The position numbers and the translations under genes are program-made. A stretch of DNA of 64,000 nt from an uncultured Muribaculaceae bacterium (lineage in GTDB: Bacteria > Bacteroidota > Bacteroidia > Bacteroidales > Muribaculaceae). The stretch lies in contig CAJUSZ010000010.1 of the NCBI GenBank assembly GCA_910589425.1, positions 1 through 64,000 of the forward strand, read 5' to 3'. Of this stretch, positions 7,196-16,667 are shown in pieces (within the stretch, counting starts at the first letter, position 1; every line of letters begins with the position of its first letter). The notes below the pieces were generated by a model. The model was not told where the DNA came from and ran no database searches. It worked only from the letters and a program-made list of their open reading frames with translations.

Positions 7196-10081
7196 TTACT
7201 CTGTAATTAGTTTTGTCCCGAATTCCTGACCTTTGCGCACAGCCGGGATACCATTTTTCATCCATTCCGGCATCGGTGCGTCTTTCAGATAATGATCGAA
7301 AAACTGCTGGAGACGTATGGTTATGTCCTTACGGTTCTTACGGGCGCGGATGTTATGCGCCTCACCGTTATACTGCAACATCCATACAGGCTTCTGCAAC
7401 CGGCGCAATGCCATGAACATCTCTATGCCCTGATACCAGGGGACAGCTCCGTCGTTGTCATTATGCATTATCAGAAGCGGCGTCTGGCAGCGGTCGGCAT
7501 GAAAGACGGGCGAATTGGCTATATACAGTTCTGGTGCCTCCCAAAGGTTACGTCCGATGCGGGACTGCCCCACTTCATATTGAGCCTGACGTGAATCGCC
7601 TGATTCCCATCTTATGCCTCCGAATGCCGATGTCATATTGGCTACCGGCGCGCCGGAACCAGCACATGCGAACATATTTGTACGGGTTACAAGGAAGGCT
7701 GTCTGGTAACCGCCCCAGCTCTGGCCATCGATGCCGATACGCTCCTTGTCGATCCAAGGACGCTCCTTACAAAGCTCCTCCACTCCGGAACATATATAAT
7801 CGTATGCACTTTCGCCCGGCACTCCGGGAGTGTAATGCACATCCGGAACAAACACCATGTAGCCACGGCTAACGTAGAAGGGATAATTCACCCAGCTCCA
7901 CGACGGCTCCATGGTATAGTGGCGGTATAATTCCTCCGAATTTGTCTCATAGAATACAGTGAGCATCGGATACTTCTTGGACGGGTCGAAATCGTCCGGA
8001 GTGTAAAGCACTCCTTCGCTCAGCTTGCCGTTATAGGAATACCATTTGACAAGCTCTGCCGTACCCCACGAATAATCTTTCATCTGCGGATTGATGTCCG
8101 TAACCTGCTTTGCTTTGGCAAAATCCGTGGATGTTGAGATCCATATATCCGGGGATGTGTTGAAATTAGCACGTTGCCAAGAGAATACATTCGCATTCAG
8201 GGCTTTCCTGAACTGAGTGTATTTGAATTTATCTATCACTTTAAGTGAAGGCACAGCTGCTTTTCCGGTATACTTGAGGGTAGCGAGGCCATTGCGTTTG
8301 TCCGTATAGTCGAACACATCAAGAATCATCTCGTCGCCGTTTTTGACAAAGCGGAATTCGGGATCAGTCTTGACATAACGATACCGGCGGTTCGCTTTTC
8401 TTCCGGCTCCGTCTGTAAGGCACATGGGCTTGTTCTTGCCGGTCGGGTCAAGGCACCATATATCGTAACGGTCATATACGAGCAGTGCATTGTCGTTCTC
8501 AGTCCATGCTGCCACACCGTATGGTGTCGGTATCATGGGTATATCCTGATCCTCATTCCAAAGCGGATATGGTATATCCTTGGTCAGGCAGCGTGTTTCT
8601 CCCGTTGCTATCTCGTATGCATAGAAATTACGGTCATCGAACCATAACACGAACTTATCGGCAGGGGATAGTTCGGAAAGTTCAGAAGGAACTGTGGCTA
8701 CCGGTTTTGACTCTCCACTGACTACATTTACAAGTTTCAGTTTCTCCGGAGACATATAATTCCACTGACGCTCCACATAATTCTCCGTAGGGTCTTTCAC
8801 GAGCGCCCAGTCCGCATCCCACCGATCAGGAGACTCAACCTGCTCGAACGCGCTGCGGCTCACCAGAACCTGCCTGGCGCTGTTGTCAAGATCGATCACA
8901 ACCGGAAGAGAGAGCTTGCGCAGCTTCTCAAGACGGTTATTCTCCTGCGGAGGAGTAAGGGGTGCATCCCAGCGCCATATATCAAGCTTTGCCGTCTCGA
9001 AATCATAGAGCGTCGTGTCATCGGGTGCGATCACCGGACCGACTCCGACGATCAACCGCTTGCCGTTGTACGAGAAAGATGGCTGAGAATACTGATTCAG
9101 AAGCAAAGATTTCGCCTCGCGTTCGCGCAGGATCTCATTACGTTTCTCTGTAAGTTTAGCCTGCTGCTCTGGATCAGAGGCATGAGGGAGAGCCAGATTC
9201 GGTCCTTTCACCTCTCCTGCGTCCACCACAATCTGCTCTGCCTGGAAAATTTCCCTGTCGAGGCGAACGTGATAGAGCTGGGTGCGCTTTGTACCGGTTT
9301 TCGCGCTGTCGTTCGATGCTATGTAAGCGAGCTGGTCGCCTTTATCGGAAAAGACAGGCGTGCCATAGAACTTCTGTTCTCTGTCGATCAGTGTGAAAGC
9401 CGTGTCGGGCAACATAAGCAGACCGATGCCGTCTGTAGCGGTCGAATCACTCTTATGGTGCTTGAGGCTGACGCCGACACGCATTCCGTCTTTAGACATG
9501 GCATAGCTCTTGACCCACCTCAACATCTTCTGCTTTCCGGTCGGCAGATGTCTTACCATCAAAGGTTTGCCGCATTCCTTGTCTTTAAGCACCTTTGGCT
9601 TTATATACGATGTGTCCGACGATTGATAAGCCAGCCAGTCTCCGGAATCCTTACCTATTTTATAAGAAATCACACGGGCTATTTTCTCAATTTTCCCAGA
9701 CTTCAGATCCACGATTGCCATTGAATCCTGCGGAGCATCGAAATCTTTCTTTTTGTCTATCTTGGCCTGACGGCTATCCTTGAAGAAAGGTTTGATCATC
9801 GCCACCGCCCAGCGGCTGTCGGCACTGAATCTCGGGGAATAGCCTCGGTCGATCACGATCTCCTTACCTGTGCGGGTGTTCCTAAGCGTCAGCATCCCGT
9901 CGCCCTCCTGAGGCTGCACGACGTATGAGGCCCATTCTCCGGAATTCGACAAAGGCATATTGCGCACAGATTTCCACGCATCAAAATCAGTATGGTCAAG
10001 CACTTTCTTAGCGTTGACCGTCGCAAACGATGCCATGGCCACCAATGCCGCGCACGTCCCTGCGATTGTGAGTTTTTTCAT
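7196..10081 (-). CDS. S9-family prolyl oligopeptidase-like serine peptidase
   Basis: 961 residues with a signal peptide (SFATVNA). The long N-terminal part has WD-type repeats of an eight-bladed propeller, for example SGEWASYVV, SADSRWAVAM and FSDKGDQLAYI. The C-terminal alpha/beta-hydrolase domain holds the nucleophile motif GIDGQSWGGYQ (Ser near residue 790), the Asp in HNDNDGAVPW (near 875) and the His in NGEAHNIR (near 909). It is expected in the periplasm, trimming peptides from the N terminus. The start lies only 23 bases after the ribBA stop, suggesting read-through from that gene. I could not assign a more exact subfamily (DPP-like or acylaminoacyl peptidase). Confidence 0.9.
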   Translation of the reverse strand: MKKLTIAGTCAALVAMASFATVNAKKVLDHTDFDAWKSVRNMPLSNSGEWASYVVQPQEGDGMLTLRNTRTGKEIVIDRGYSPRFSADSRWAVAMIKPFFKDSRQAKIDKKKDFDAPQDSMAIVDLKSGKIEKIARVISYKIGKDSGDWLAYQSSDTSYIKPKVLKDKECGKPLMVRHLPTGKQKMLRWVKSYAMSKDGMRVGVSLKHHKSDSTATDGIGLLMLPDTAFTLIDREQKFYGTPVFSDKGDQLAYIASNDSAKTGTKRTQLYHVRLDREIFQAEQIVVDAGEVKGPNLALPHASDPEQQAKLTEKRNEILREREAKSLLLNQYSQPSFSYNGKRLIVGVGPVIAPDDTTLYDFETAKLDIWRWDAPLTPPQENNRLEKLRKLSLPVVIDLDNSARQVLVSRSAFEQVESPDRWDADWALVKDPTENYVERQWNYMSPEKLKLVNVVSGESKPVATVPSELSELSPADKFVLWFDDRNFYAYEIATGETRCLTKDIPYPLWNEDQDIPMIPTPYGVAAWTENDNALLVYDRYDIWCLDPTGKNKPMCLTDGAGRKANRRYRYVKTDPEFRFVKNGDEMILDVFDYTDKRNGLATLKYTGKAAVPSLKVIDKFKYTQFRKALNANVFSWQRANFNTSPDIWISTSTDFAKAKQVTDINPQMKDYSWGTAELVKWYSYNGKLSEGVLYTPDDFDPSKKYPMLTVFYETNSEELYRHYTMEPSWSWVNYPFYVSRGYMVFVPDVHYTPGVPGESAYDYICSGVEELCKERPWIDKERIGIDGQSWGGYQTAFLVTRTNMFACAGSGAPVANMTSAFGGIRWESGDSRQAQYEVGQSRIGRNLWEAPELYIANSPVFHADRCQTPLLIMHNDNDGAVPWYQGIEMFMALRRLQKPVWMLQYNGEAHNIRARKNRKDITIRLQQFFDHYLKDAPMPEWMKNGIPAVRKGQEFGTKLITE

Positions 10082-10104
10082 ATACGGTATTGTTTTGGGG
10101 TCTA

Positions 10105-11322
10105 TTAGTCTACTTTATGCAGATCGTGTCCCATACGCACCTTTTTGGTGTGCATGTATTTGCGGTTATATTCATTCGGCTCGACTTCGAGAGGGACAAT
10201 TTCCTCCACGTCAAGACCGTATCCTTCAAGTCCTATGCGCTTCACCGGATTATTCGTCAGCAGACGCATTTTTTTCACTCCGAGCGAATGAAGTATGCTT
10301 GCGCCGACACCATAATCACGCTCGTCGGCTTTATGTCCGAGATGAAGATTGGCGTCGACCGTATCCAGCCCGTTCTCCTGAAGCTTATATGCCTTGATCT
10401 TATCCATCAGACCGATTCCACGGCCTTCCTGATGCAGATAGACTATGACGCCGCGTCCGGCATTTTCTACCGCCTGCATGGCAAGGTGAAGCTGCTCGCC
10501 GCACTCACATCGCATCGAACCGAATATGTCGCCTGTGGCGCAGCTGGAATGAACCCGGACAAGCACCGGTTCATCTGTGCTTATATCCCCTTTTATCAAC
10601 GCGATATGTTCCATTCCGCTCTCCGGCTCCCTGAAAGGGATAAGCCTGAAATGCCCGTAGGCGGTTGGCATGTCAACCTCCTCACCTTTCTCCACGATAG
10701 ACTCATGGCGAAGACGATAAGCGATGAGATCACGGATAGAGACAAGCTTCAAGCCCCATTCATCAGCTCGCATGCGAAGCTCCGGAAGCCGGGCCATGCT
10801 CCCGTCATCGCTCATTATCTCCATAAGCGCGGCACAAGGCGAAAGTCCTGCAAGGCGGGCGAAGTCAACGGCTGCCTCTGTATGGCCGGCACGCTGTAGT
10901 ACTCCCCGATCCTGCGCGTAAAGAGGATTGATATGTCCCGGACGGCCGAATGTCTCTGGCCTTGAATCCTTGTCGGCCAATGCCCGGATCGTATTCGCCC
11001 GGTCCTGAATCGAGACACCCGTAGAGCAGCCTTCGAGCTTATCGACAGTAACTGTGAAGGGAGTGCCGAGAACAGACGTATTGTCAGACACCTGTTTCTC
11101 CAGCATGAGTTCATCACACCGCTGCAAAGTGATAGGAACACACAAAACACCGCGGGCGTTTTTTAGCATGAAGTTCACCTGATCGGGCGTTATCTTTTCT
11201 GCTGCCACAATCAGGTCGCCTTCATTTTCTCTGTCCTCATCGTCTACGACAATGATAAATTTACCTGCACGGAAATCCTCGATAGCTTCCTCTATGGTGT
11301 CTAATTTAATTTTCTCGCTCAT
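10105..11322 (-). CDS. ribBA: Bifunctional 3,4-DHBP synthase / GTP cyclohydrolase II
   Basis: 405 residues from MSEKIKLD; an upstream extension to 11412 would run through the promoter. It catalyses the two entry steps of riboflavin synthesis. The N-terminal half (to ~205) is DHBP synthase, with [17 protein letters not shown] and RPGHINPL. The C-terminal half is GTP cyclohydrolase II, with zinc cysteines in [19 protein letters not shown], the motif [11 protein letters not shown], and DYGVGASIL. No other rib gene is near. No FMN riboswitch was seen upstream. Confidence 0.96.
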   Translation of the reverse strand: MSEKIKLDTIEEAIEDFRAGKFIIVVDDEDRENEGDLIVAAEKITPDQVNFMLKNARGVLCVPITLQRCDELMLEKQVSDNTSVLGTPFTVTVDKLEGCSTGVSIQDRANTIRALADKDSRPETFGRPGHINPLYAQDRGVLQRAGHTEAAVDFARLAGLSPCAALMEIMSDDGSMARLPELRMRADEWGLKLVSIRDLIAYRLRHESIVEKGEEVDMPTAYGHFRLIPFREPESGMEHIALIKGDISTDEPVLVRVHSSCATGDIFGSMRCECGEQLHLAMQAVENAGRGVIVYLHQEGRGIGLMDKIKAYKLQENGLDTVDANLHLGHKADERDYGVGASILHSLGVKKMRLLTNNPVKRIGLEGYGLDVEEIVPLEVEPNEYNRKYMHTKKVRMGHDLHKVD

Positions 11323-11409
11323 TTCTCTGAGTTTGAATAATGGTGTTGGTTCTGTTTTCTGTATGATATGAAAAATGCGGAAACGGTATTGATCCTCGAT
11401 CCCACACTG

Positions 11410-11417
11410 CAAATTTA
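11410..11417 (-). promoter_or_regulatory. Probable -7 element for ribBA
   Basis: TAAATTTG on the minus strand matches TAnnTTTG. It abuts the rsmD stop codon and lies 88 bases before the ribBA start. No good -33 TTTG is present at the expected spacing, so the call is moderate. Confidence 0.4.
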
Positions 11418-11999
11418 CTAATTATCTTTCAATTGTGTGTCATCCTCGCTTGTAAAATGATCTCTTCCGGGCATAAACAGTGAGAAATTCACACTACCGT
11501 AGGCACGTTGTTCCCTGAAGCCGGGCAATGAGGAAAACGAATGACGCGCCGAATGTTCGATTATAACGATAGTGGAAGACTTTATCATTCTGCTGCCAAG
11601 AATCAATCCGGGAATCTCCGCAAATCTCGGATGGTCGTATGGAGGATCGGCAAATATCAGATCATAGCCCTCTCTGCACGAAGACACAAACCGGAACACA
11701 TCTCCTCTTATCACTCTCAGATTATCATCGCCGAGCTTTTCTTTCACACTTCTTATGAAGTTGGCCTGAGTCTGAGCCATCTCGACGGCGGTTACGCTCC
11801 GGCAGCCTCGCGAGAGAAACTCGAGACTTATCGCCCCGGTGCCTGCAAAAAGATCGAGTGCGGTCTTATCCTCGAAATCTGTCAGGTTTTCCAATACATT
11901 GAAGATATTCTCACGTGCGAAATCCGTCGTGGGACGCGCTGTTATGTTACGCGGGACATCAAACCGGCGTTTTCCGTATTTCCCTCTTATTATTCTCAT
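11418..11999 (-). CDS. rsmD: 16S rRNA (guanine-966-N2)-methyltransferase
   Basis: 193 residues, normal for RsmD. It transfers a methyl group from S-adenosylmethionine to G966 of 16S rRNA. The SAM site [20 protein letters not shown] and the catalytic [11 protein letters not shown] are both present, as is the N-terminal [16 protein letters not shown] that starts most members. In Bacteroidota it commonly follows a DUF3822 gene, as here. Unusually, the two are separated by about 360 bases containing a structured repeat. Confidence 0.94.
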   Translation of the reverse strand: MRIIRGKYGKRRFDVPRNITARPTTDFARENIFNVLENLTDFEDKTALDLFAGTGAISLEFLSRGCRSVTAVEMAQTQANFIRSVKEKLGDDNLRVIRGDVFRFVSSCREGYDLIFADPPYDHPRFAEIPGLILGSRMIKSSTIVIIEHSARHSFSSLPGFREQRAYGSVNFSLFMPGRDHFTSEDDTQLKDN

Positions 12000-12121
12000 A
12001 TTCTATATTCGTTTGTCTATCGGACAGACCTTCTTTCTGCAGCGTCTCTTCGGCTAAATTCCTTGTTATCAACCAGTCATGGCACCCGCATCACTTCTTC
12101 CTCATAACAAGTAATTTATCT

Positions 12122-12129
12122 CAAAGATA
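12122..12129 (-). promoter_or_regulatory. Possible -7 element for rsmD
   Basis: TATCTTTG on the minus strand fits TAnnTTTG, 123 bases before the rsmD start. The nearest -33-like sequence (ATTG at 12150-12147) is two to three bases too close. If real, it lets rsmD be transcribed independently of DUF3822. Confidence 0.35.
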
Positions 12130-12165
12130 CACCGCCAGGATTTTCACAATTATTATTACAAGCTC

Positions 12166-12374
12166 TTAGAGCGTGTCTGAATTTAACCCGCGTTAAGACT
12201 GAGAGGATTTTTGAATGATTTTCGCAAGTTGAGGAGGGAGCATAGCGGGCTACGCGACCGATGAGACTTGGCGGAAAGCATCGGAAAAGACCTCGGGATT
12301 AACGTGGAACTTCTTGAAAATGACGATTCTTTAATCTAAATATAAATTGTGTGTTAAATCAAGACACACTCTTA
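12166..12374 (-). repeat. Structured ~200 bp repeat (E1), full copy
   Basis: Nested stems are visible. The outer arms 12166-12189 and 12351-12374 match at 19 of 24 positions. The inner stem CCGCGTTAA (12188-12196) pairs with TTAACGTGG (12299-12307). The central hairpin is GCATAGC-GG-GCTACGC (12240-12255). The core GAGGGAG..TAGCGGGCTA..CGAC is shared with the copy at 13296-13493. Two outer-stem mismatches become G-U pairs only if the minus strand is transcribed, the direction of the flanking genes. The outer arm overlaps the last codons of the DUF3822 gene and supplies its stop. The rest of the gap 12000-12165 holds only the weak rsmD promoter. Confidence 0.75.
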
Positions 12375-13153
12375 GTGCCTCGGCAGACAATTCGCGCGCT
12401 CAACGGAATGTCTATATCAAAACACGGTAAAGACGGAGTATGCATCACACAATCCACCTTCTCTCTGAGCAGACCAATCAATTCGGACGATGGAACGGCA
12501 TCGCCTGCCACAAATATCTCCATTGTCGATGGATCAAGATGGTAACAATTCAAAATGTGGGCTATAACATACATTCTGTCTCCGCTTGACGAGGCTTGAA
12601 ACGTACTCGAACAGAGTAATTTTTGCCCGTTAAGCAATGATATTATCATTTCATCCCGCTCGATAGTCGCATATAGTCTTGTGCCACCCCCGGGATATTT
12701 CCTGAATTTCCTGAGCAGAACCATTTCCCTGCTTGACACTCTTGCACCGGGAAAAGTGCGCGATAAAAATGGAACGAGACCGGCAATTCCTGAAGTTACT
12801 GACATCACATCATCATCCGTCTCGTGAAACAAACCTGTGGAATCATCCTGACGATTAATTTCAGAATAAAGATTCTCCATCGCAGTGTCATCATATTGTA
12901 ACGACGACGGAATCCACACTGTGTCGGGAGTACATACTACTATGTGGGCAGAATAATCATCAAGCACCTGTGGATGTGAATACACGGCATTTTCAAATTT
13001 TTCAAGAAGTTCCTGTCCGTGTGCTTCCCACGATTCATCCATTAGAATCTTTAATTCGTCGTCATCATTGGCGATATTTGTCAAAAACGCCAATCCGCGA
13101 CTATGGGAAAGATATACTGTCAGGTGCCATAGGCCATTGTCATGTGTATCCAT
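12359..13153 (-). CDS. DUF3822-family protein
   Basis: 264 residues, cytoplasmic, with no signal peptide or membrane segment. It resembles the DUF3822 family of Bacteroidota: an N-terminal beta-rich half with SHSRGLAFLTN, and a second half with YATIERDEMIISLLNGQKLL and ILNCYHLDPSTMEIFVAGDA, an actin/ASKHA-like fold pattern. Its place just upstream of rsmD matches the usual gene pair. The function is unknown. The last codons (…TKSVS, stop) are formed by the terminal arm of the repeat at 12166-12374, so the natural C terminus may have been altered. Confidence 0.75.
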   Translation of the reverse strand: MDTHDNGLWHLTVYLSHSRGLAFLTNIANDDDELKILMDESWEAHGQELLEKFENAVYSHPQVLDDYSAHIVVCTPDTVWIPSSLQYDDTAMENLYSEINRQDDSTGLFHETDDDVMSVTSGIAGLVPFLSRTFPGARVSSREMVLLRKFRKYPGGGTRLYATIERDEMIISLLNGQKLLCSSTFQASSSGDRMYVIAHILNCYHLDPSTMEIFVAGDAVPSSELIGLLREKVDCVMHTPSLPCFDIDIPLSARIVCRGTKSVS

Positions 13154-13274
13154 TTCTTTCTATTGCGGTTTATACCTTAGTTAAACATTCGGGATTCACA
13201 CTGAGATGCGGAATTTTCCTATAAGGGATAGACGTATACGCGACACTCCACGGAGACTGCACCCCATGCTTTCG

Positions 13275-13282
13275 CAAAGTTA
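13275..13282 (-). promoter_or_regulatory. -7 element of the DUF3822 gene
   Basis: TAACTTTG on the minus strand is a full TAnnTTTG match, 122 bases before the start. No clear -33 TTTG is present. The structured repeat E2 begins about 14 bases further upstream and may occupy the -33 region. Confidence 0.45.
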
Positions 13283-13295
13283 CAACTTTTTTGGC

Positions 13296-13493
13296 TTAAG
13301 TAACTCTTTAAAATTAGCTTATATCAGATTATGCCGGATTTTTGAGGATATTTCAAATTTGAAAGAGGGAGTTTAGCGGGCTAAACGACTGATTGAAAAT
13401 TGGAAATATACCGGAAAGACAAATAAGATGATATAAGCCCATAGAGTTGCTGGTAAAATTTTAAATTATAACTAATTTCAAAGAGTTGCTTAA
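13296..13493. repeat. Structured ~200 bp repeat (E2), full copy
   Basis: The outer arms 13296-13317 and 13472-13493 agree at 20 of 22 positions, the two differences being transitions. The inner stem GCTTATATCA (13317-13326) pairs perfectly with TGATATAAGC (13429-13438). The central hairpin is GTTTAGC-GG-GCTAAAC (13371-13386). The core matches E1 (GGATTTTTGA, GAGGGAG..TAGCGGGCTA..CGAC, GGAAA), but the arms differ in sequence while still pairing. It lies between the nuoN terminator and the DUF3822 promoter. A second AGAGTTGCT (13444-13452) could offer an alternative partner for the left arm. Confidence 0.75.
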
Positions 13494-13502
13494 CAACGCA
13501 TT

Positions 13503-13540
13503 AAAAGGGGAACGCGACTGTGAAAGTTGCGTCCCCCTTT
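13503..13540 (-). terminator. Terminator of the nuo-atp operon
   Basis: AAAGGGG... (13503 on) pairs with ...CCCCTTT (to 13540) through an extended stem that includes ACGCGACT/AGTTGCGT. On the minus strand it ends in CCCCTTTT. It lies about 60 bases beyond the nuoN stop at 13602. Confidence 0.7.
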
Positions 13541-13601
13541 AAATTGTCTATTTGGGATTTACACTTAGTTTAATCAAATTGCTTAAGCATAGGATCCTAT
13601 C

Positions 13602-15077
13602 TTAGCCGAGCCACGCGAAAAGCTGAGTCGCGTCAAGCTGGCTTGCCTCGCTGAGAAGTCCATATATCGGGCTGACCAGACCGATCAACACTATTCCTGC
13701 TACGCAAATCCACATGCCTACACGCTCGCTCAACGCACTGCGGAAATTGCCGACAACAGGCTCTTCCGGAGAAATCCACATTGCCTTTACAACCAACAGA
13801 TAGTAATAAAGCGAGATGATCGTATTGATAAGCGCTATCAACACAAGCATATAAAGCGCCATCGAGTTGCTTGCCGTTACTGACGTAAAGATAAGGAACT
13901 TGGAGAAGAATCCTGCAAACGGAGGAATACCTGCAAGCGAGAACATTGCGAGTGTCATCGCAAACGACAGCCAGGGATTGCTCTTGTGCAGACCATTGTA
14001 GTCGTTCATGCTGAGCTTGCCGGTCTGGTTCTCAATAGCCTGGATAACTCCGAACGCGCACAGATTACTGAATATATACACAAGTATATAGAACATCATC
14101 GAAGTCATGCCGATCGCATTCGCAGCTATCACTCCAAGCATGATGTAACCGGCCTGGCTGACTGAAGAAAACGCCATGAATCTCTTCATGTTCTTCTGAC
14201 GCATGGCAAACAAGTTGCCGACTGTGATGGTAACTATGATAATCGCATAGAGCATCCACTCCCATGCTTCGGGATAAGCCGCGCCAAACGCCTGCACAAA
14301 AATTATGAAGAACGCGAATGCGGCAGATCCTTTCGAGATCACGGAAAGATAGCTGGTAACTGAAGTCGGGGCTCCCTGATATACATCTGCTGTCCAAAGG
14401 TGGAACGGAACGAGTGAGAGCTTGAAACCGATGCCGGCCAGCACAAAGGCGAGAGCCACTATGAGCATTCCGCTCATATTGCTGCTTGCAACAGCTGCGG
14501 CGACATCATTGTAATAGAGAGAGCCACCTGAAAGACCATATACAAACGACAGGCCCATCATGAGAACTGCTGAGGAAAAGACAGCTGTCATTATATATTT
14601 GGCAGCAGCCTCGCTGCTCTCATACTGCTTCTTGTTGAAGGCTATCATCGCAGCCAAAGGTAGCGATGCAGTCTCAAGTCCGATCACGAAGAGCAGGAAG
14701 TGGCGTGCGGAGATCATAAGATACATTCCAAACAGGGTAGCGAGCAGAAGCTCGTAGAACTCACCTCTCCTGACTGACATGTCTTCGCTTTCAGTCCACT
14801 TCAGAGACTGGATCAAGACTATGAATACTCCGAGATTCAGAATACACTTAAGGGCAAAAGCCACATGATTGTTTACATACATTCCTCCGAAACACTCCTG
14901 GGGCATGCAGCCGGTGAAGAAAATACCCACCGTGCCGAGACCGAACAGAACCGTTGTCAGGACTCCATCTGCCTTACGGGCGCTTTCACCGCCAAATGTA
15001 TCGAACAGGAAAACGAGGATGAAGATGCCGAGAATGATCAACTCGGGAATCATGGCCGAAAACTGTGAATAATCCAT
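13602..15077 (-). CDS. nuoN: NADH-quinone oxidoreductase subunit N
   Basis: 491 residues. An antiporter-like membrane subunit of complex I, with about 14 hydrophobic helices. Landmarks are the conserved Glu/Lys-bearing helices (LFVIGLETASLPLAAMIAF, FKLSLVPFHLWTADVYQGAP) and FMAFSSVSQAGYIMLG. It forms one of the proton channels in the inner-membrane arm. It is the last gene of the 18-gene nuo-atp unit, 33 bases after nuoM, and is followed by a terminator. Confidence 0.96.
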   Translation of the reverse strand: MDYSQFSAMIPELIILGIFILVFLFDTFGGESARKADGVLTTVLFGLGTVGIFFTGCMPQECFGGMYVNNHVAFALKCILNLGVFIVLIQSLKWTESEDMSVRRGEFYELLLATLFGMYLMISARHFLLFVIGLETASLPLAAMIAFNKKQYESSEAAAKYIMTAVFSSAVLMMGLSFVYGLSGGSLYYNDVAAAVASSNMSGMLIVALAFVLAGIGFKLSLVPFHLWTADVYQGAPTSVTSYLSVISKGSAAFAFFIIFVQAFGAAYPEAWEWMLYAIIIVTITVGNLFAMRQKNMKRFMAFSSVSQAGYIMLGVIAANAIGMTSMMFYILVYIFSNLCAFGVIQAIENQTGKLSMNDYNGLHKSNPWLSFAMTLAMFSLAGIPPFAGFFSKFLIFTSVTASNSMALYMLVLIALINTIISLYYYLLVVKAMWISPEEPVVGNFRSALSERVGMWICVAGIVLIGLVSPIYGLLSEASQLDATQLFAWLG

Positions 15078-15110
15078 TTTTCTTTTTCGTAATTTAAGTC
15101 AATACATTTA

Positions 15111-16625
15111 TCAGATAGCAGCTTGTGTTATCGACTGGATGATAGGCACGAAGCTATGTTGGATTGTCTCATTTATCCAGTTCGGGAAACATCCTATACC
15201 GGCGATCGCAACAATCAGGGTTACAGTGGAGAATCTCTCGAACCAGGTGGCGTCCGTGAGCTGCAGATGATGTTCATCCTGAACCGGACCGAGAAGCAAT
15301 TTGCCTACCACACGGAGAATATAGACAGCAGTGATGACGATCGAGCATGTACCGGCAATCACGAAGCAGCGGTGGAACATATCCGTATGCTGGAACGAGC
15401 CTACGAAGATAGTCATCTCGGCTACGAATCCCGAAAGACCGGGAAGACCGAGCGATGCGAAACCGGCGATCATGTAGCATACTCCGAGATAAGGCATGAT
15501 TTTCATCAGGCCACCCATCTGGCGGATGTCGCGTGTATGTGTGCGACCATAGATCATTCCGATCAGGGCAAAGAAGAGAGCTGTCATCAGACCGTGGGAG
15601 AGCATCTGAAGGATTGCACCGGTCATGGCAGTCTGGGTGAGCATAAGAATTGCGAACAGCACCATGCCGCAGTGCGAAACAGACGAATATGCATTGATAT
15701 ATTTGAGGTCGGTCTGCACGCAAGCCGAGAACGCTCCGTAGACTACACTGATACCTGTCAGGATAATGAATATCCATGCCAATTCATTCGCAGCCTGGGG
15801 AAGAAGATAGATTGCGATACGGAAACATCCGTAGCCACCGAGCTTCATCAGCACTCCTGCATGGAGCATGGACACAGCAGTCGGTGCGCACGCATGACCG
15901 TCGGGACTCCAAGTGTGGAACGGGAACATGGCGCCAAGCACACCAAAACCTACAAATGTCAGGCAGAACAGCAGACGCTGCCAGCTCGGATCTATGGACG
16001 CATTTCTTGAGATCTCAAGAATATTCCATGTCAGATTTCCTTCCGGGCCGGAATGCCAGTAGATTCCAAGAAGACCGAGCATCAGGAACGCCGATCCGCC
16101 CATAAGCATGAGTGTGAGCTTCATTGCCGAATACTCCTTGCGGCCTGTGCCCCATACACCGATAAGAAGATACATCGGGATAAGAGCCACCTCATAGAAC
16201 ATAAACATTGTGAAAATGTCGATTGAGATAAAGAAGCCGAACACACCTGTGGAAAGCAGTGCAAACCAAAGGAAGAAGTTCTTGGGCAGCGGAGAGATCT
16301 TCCATGATGCGAACACACCGGCAAAAACTATTATCGCCGAGAGCATTATCATCAGGACTGAGATGCCGTCTACTCCTACGGCAATATTGATATTGAGTGG
16401 CTCATACCAAGTCCAGCTCTCTGTAAAGAGCATTTCGGCTGTCTCGCCAGCCGCGCGCAGGTCGAGAAACCATACGCAGAGCCAGATAGCTAACGCGAGG
16501 AGTGCGGTCGAACAAACCGTCATCACACCGCGGATGGCATTCATACTGCTATTGCGGCAGATGCCCAGTCCAGCCATCATAATGATAGGTATGATTACGA
16601 ACCAGATTAAGATATTTCCAAACAT
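15111..16625 (-). CDS. nuoM: NADH-quinone oxidoreductase subunit M
   Basis: 504 residues and about 14 transmembrane helices. It has the family motifs MFYEVALIPMYLLIGVWG (channel Glu), FPFHTWSPDGHACAPTAVSMLHAGVLMKLGGYG and YSSVSHCGMVL. It is the second proton-channel subunit of complex I, between nuoL (gap 42 bases) and nuoN (gap 33 bases). Confidence 0.96.
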   Translation of the reverse strand: MFGNILIWFVIIPIIMMAGLGICRNSSMNAIRGVMTVCSTALLALAIWLCVWFLDLRAAGETAEMLFTESWTWYEPLNINIAVGVDGISVLMIMLSAIIVFAGVFASWKISPLPKNFFLWFALLSTGVFGFFISIDIFTMFMFYEVALIPMYLLIGVWGTGRKEYSAMKLTLMLMGGSAFLMLGLLGIYWHSGPEGNLTWNILEISRNASIDPSWQRLLFCLTFVGFGVLGAMFPFHTWSPDGHACAPTAVSMLHAGVLMKLGGYGCFRIAIYLLPQAANELAWIFIILTGISVVYGAFSACVQTDLKYINAYSSVSHCGMVLFAILMLTQTAMTGAILQMLSHGLMTALFFALIGMIYGRTHTRDIRQMGGLMKIMPYLGVCYMIAGFASLGLPGLSGFVAEMTIFVGSFQHTDMFHRCFVIAGTCSIVITAVYILRVVGKLLLGPVQDEHHLQLTDATWFERFSTVTLIVAIAGIGCFPNWINETIQHSFVPIIQSITQAAI

Positions 16626-16667
16626 AATCTTACGAGTTTTTCTGCAGTTAAGTTAGTATGAATGTTT

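Noticed and set aside
11323..11417. Possible FMN riboswitch ahead of ribBA
   Set aside because: The ~90-base leader lacks the conserved FMN aptamer segments and is too short.
15123..16010. 295-codon plus-strand frame
   Set aside because: Antisense to nuoM; low-complexity His/Cys/Glu-rich translation typical of a reversed membrane protein.
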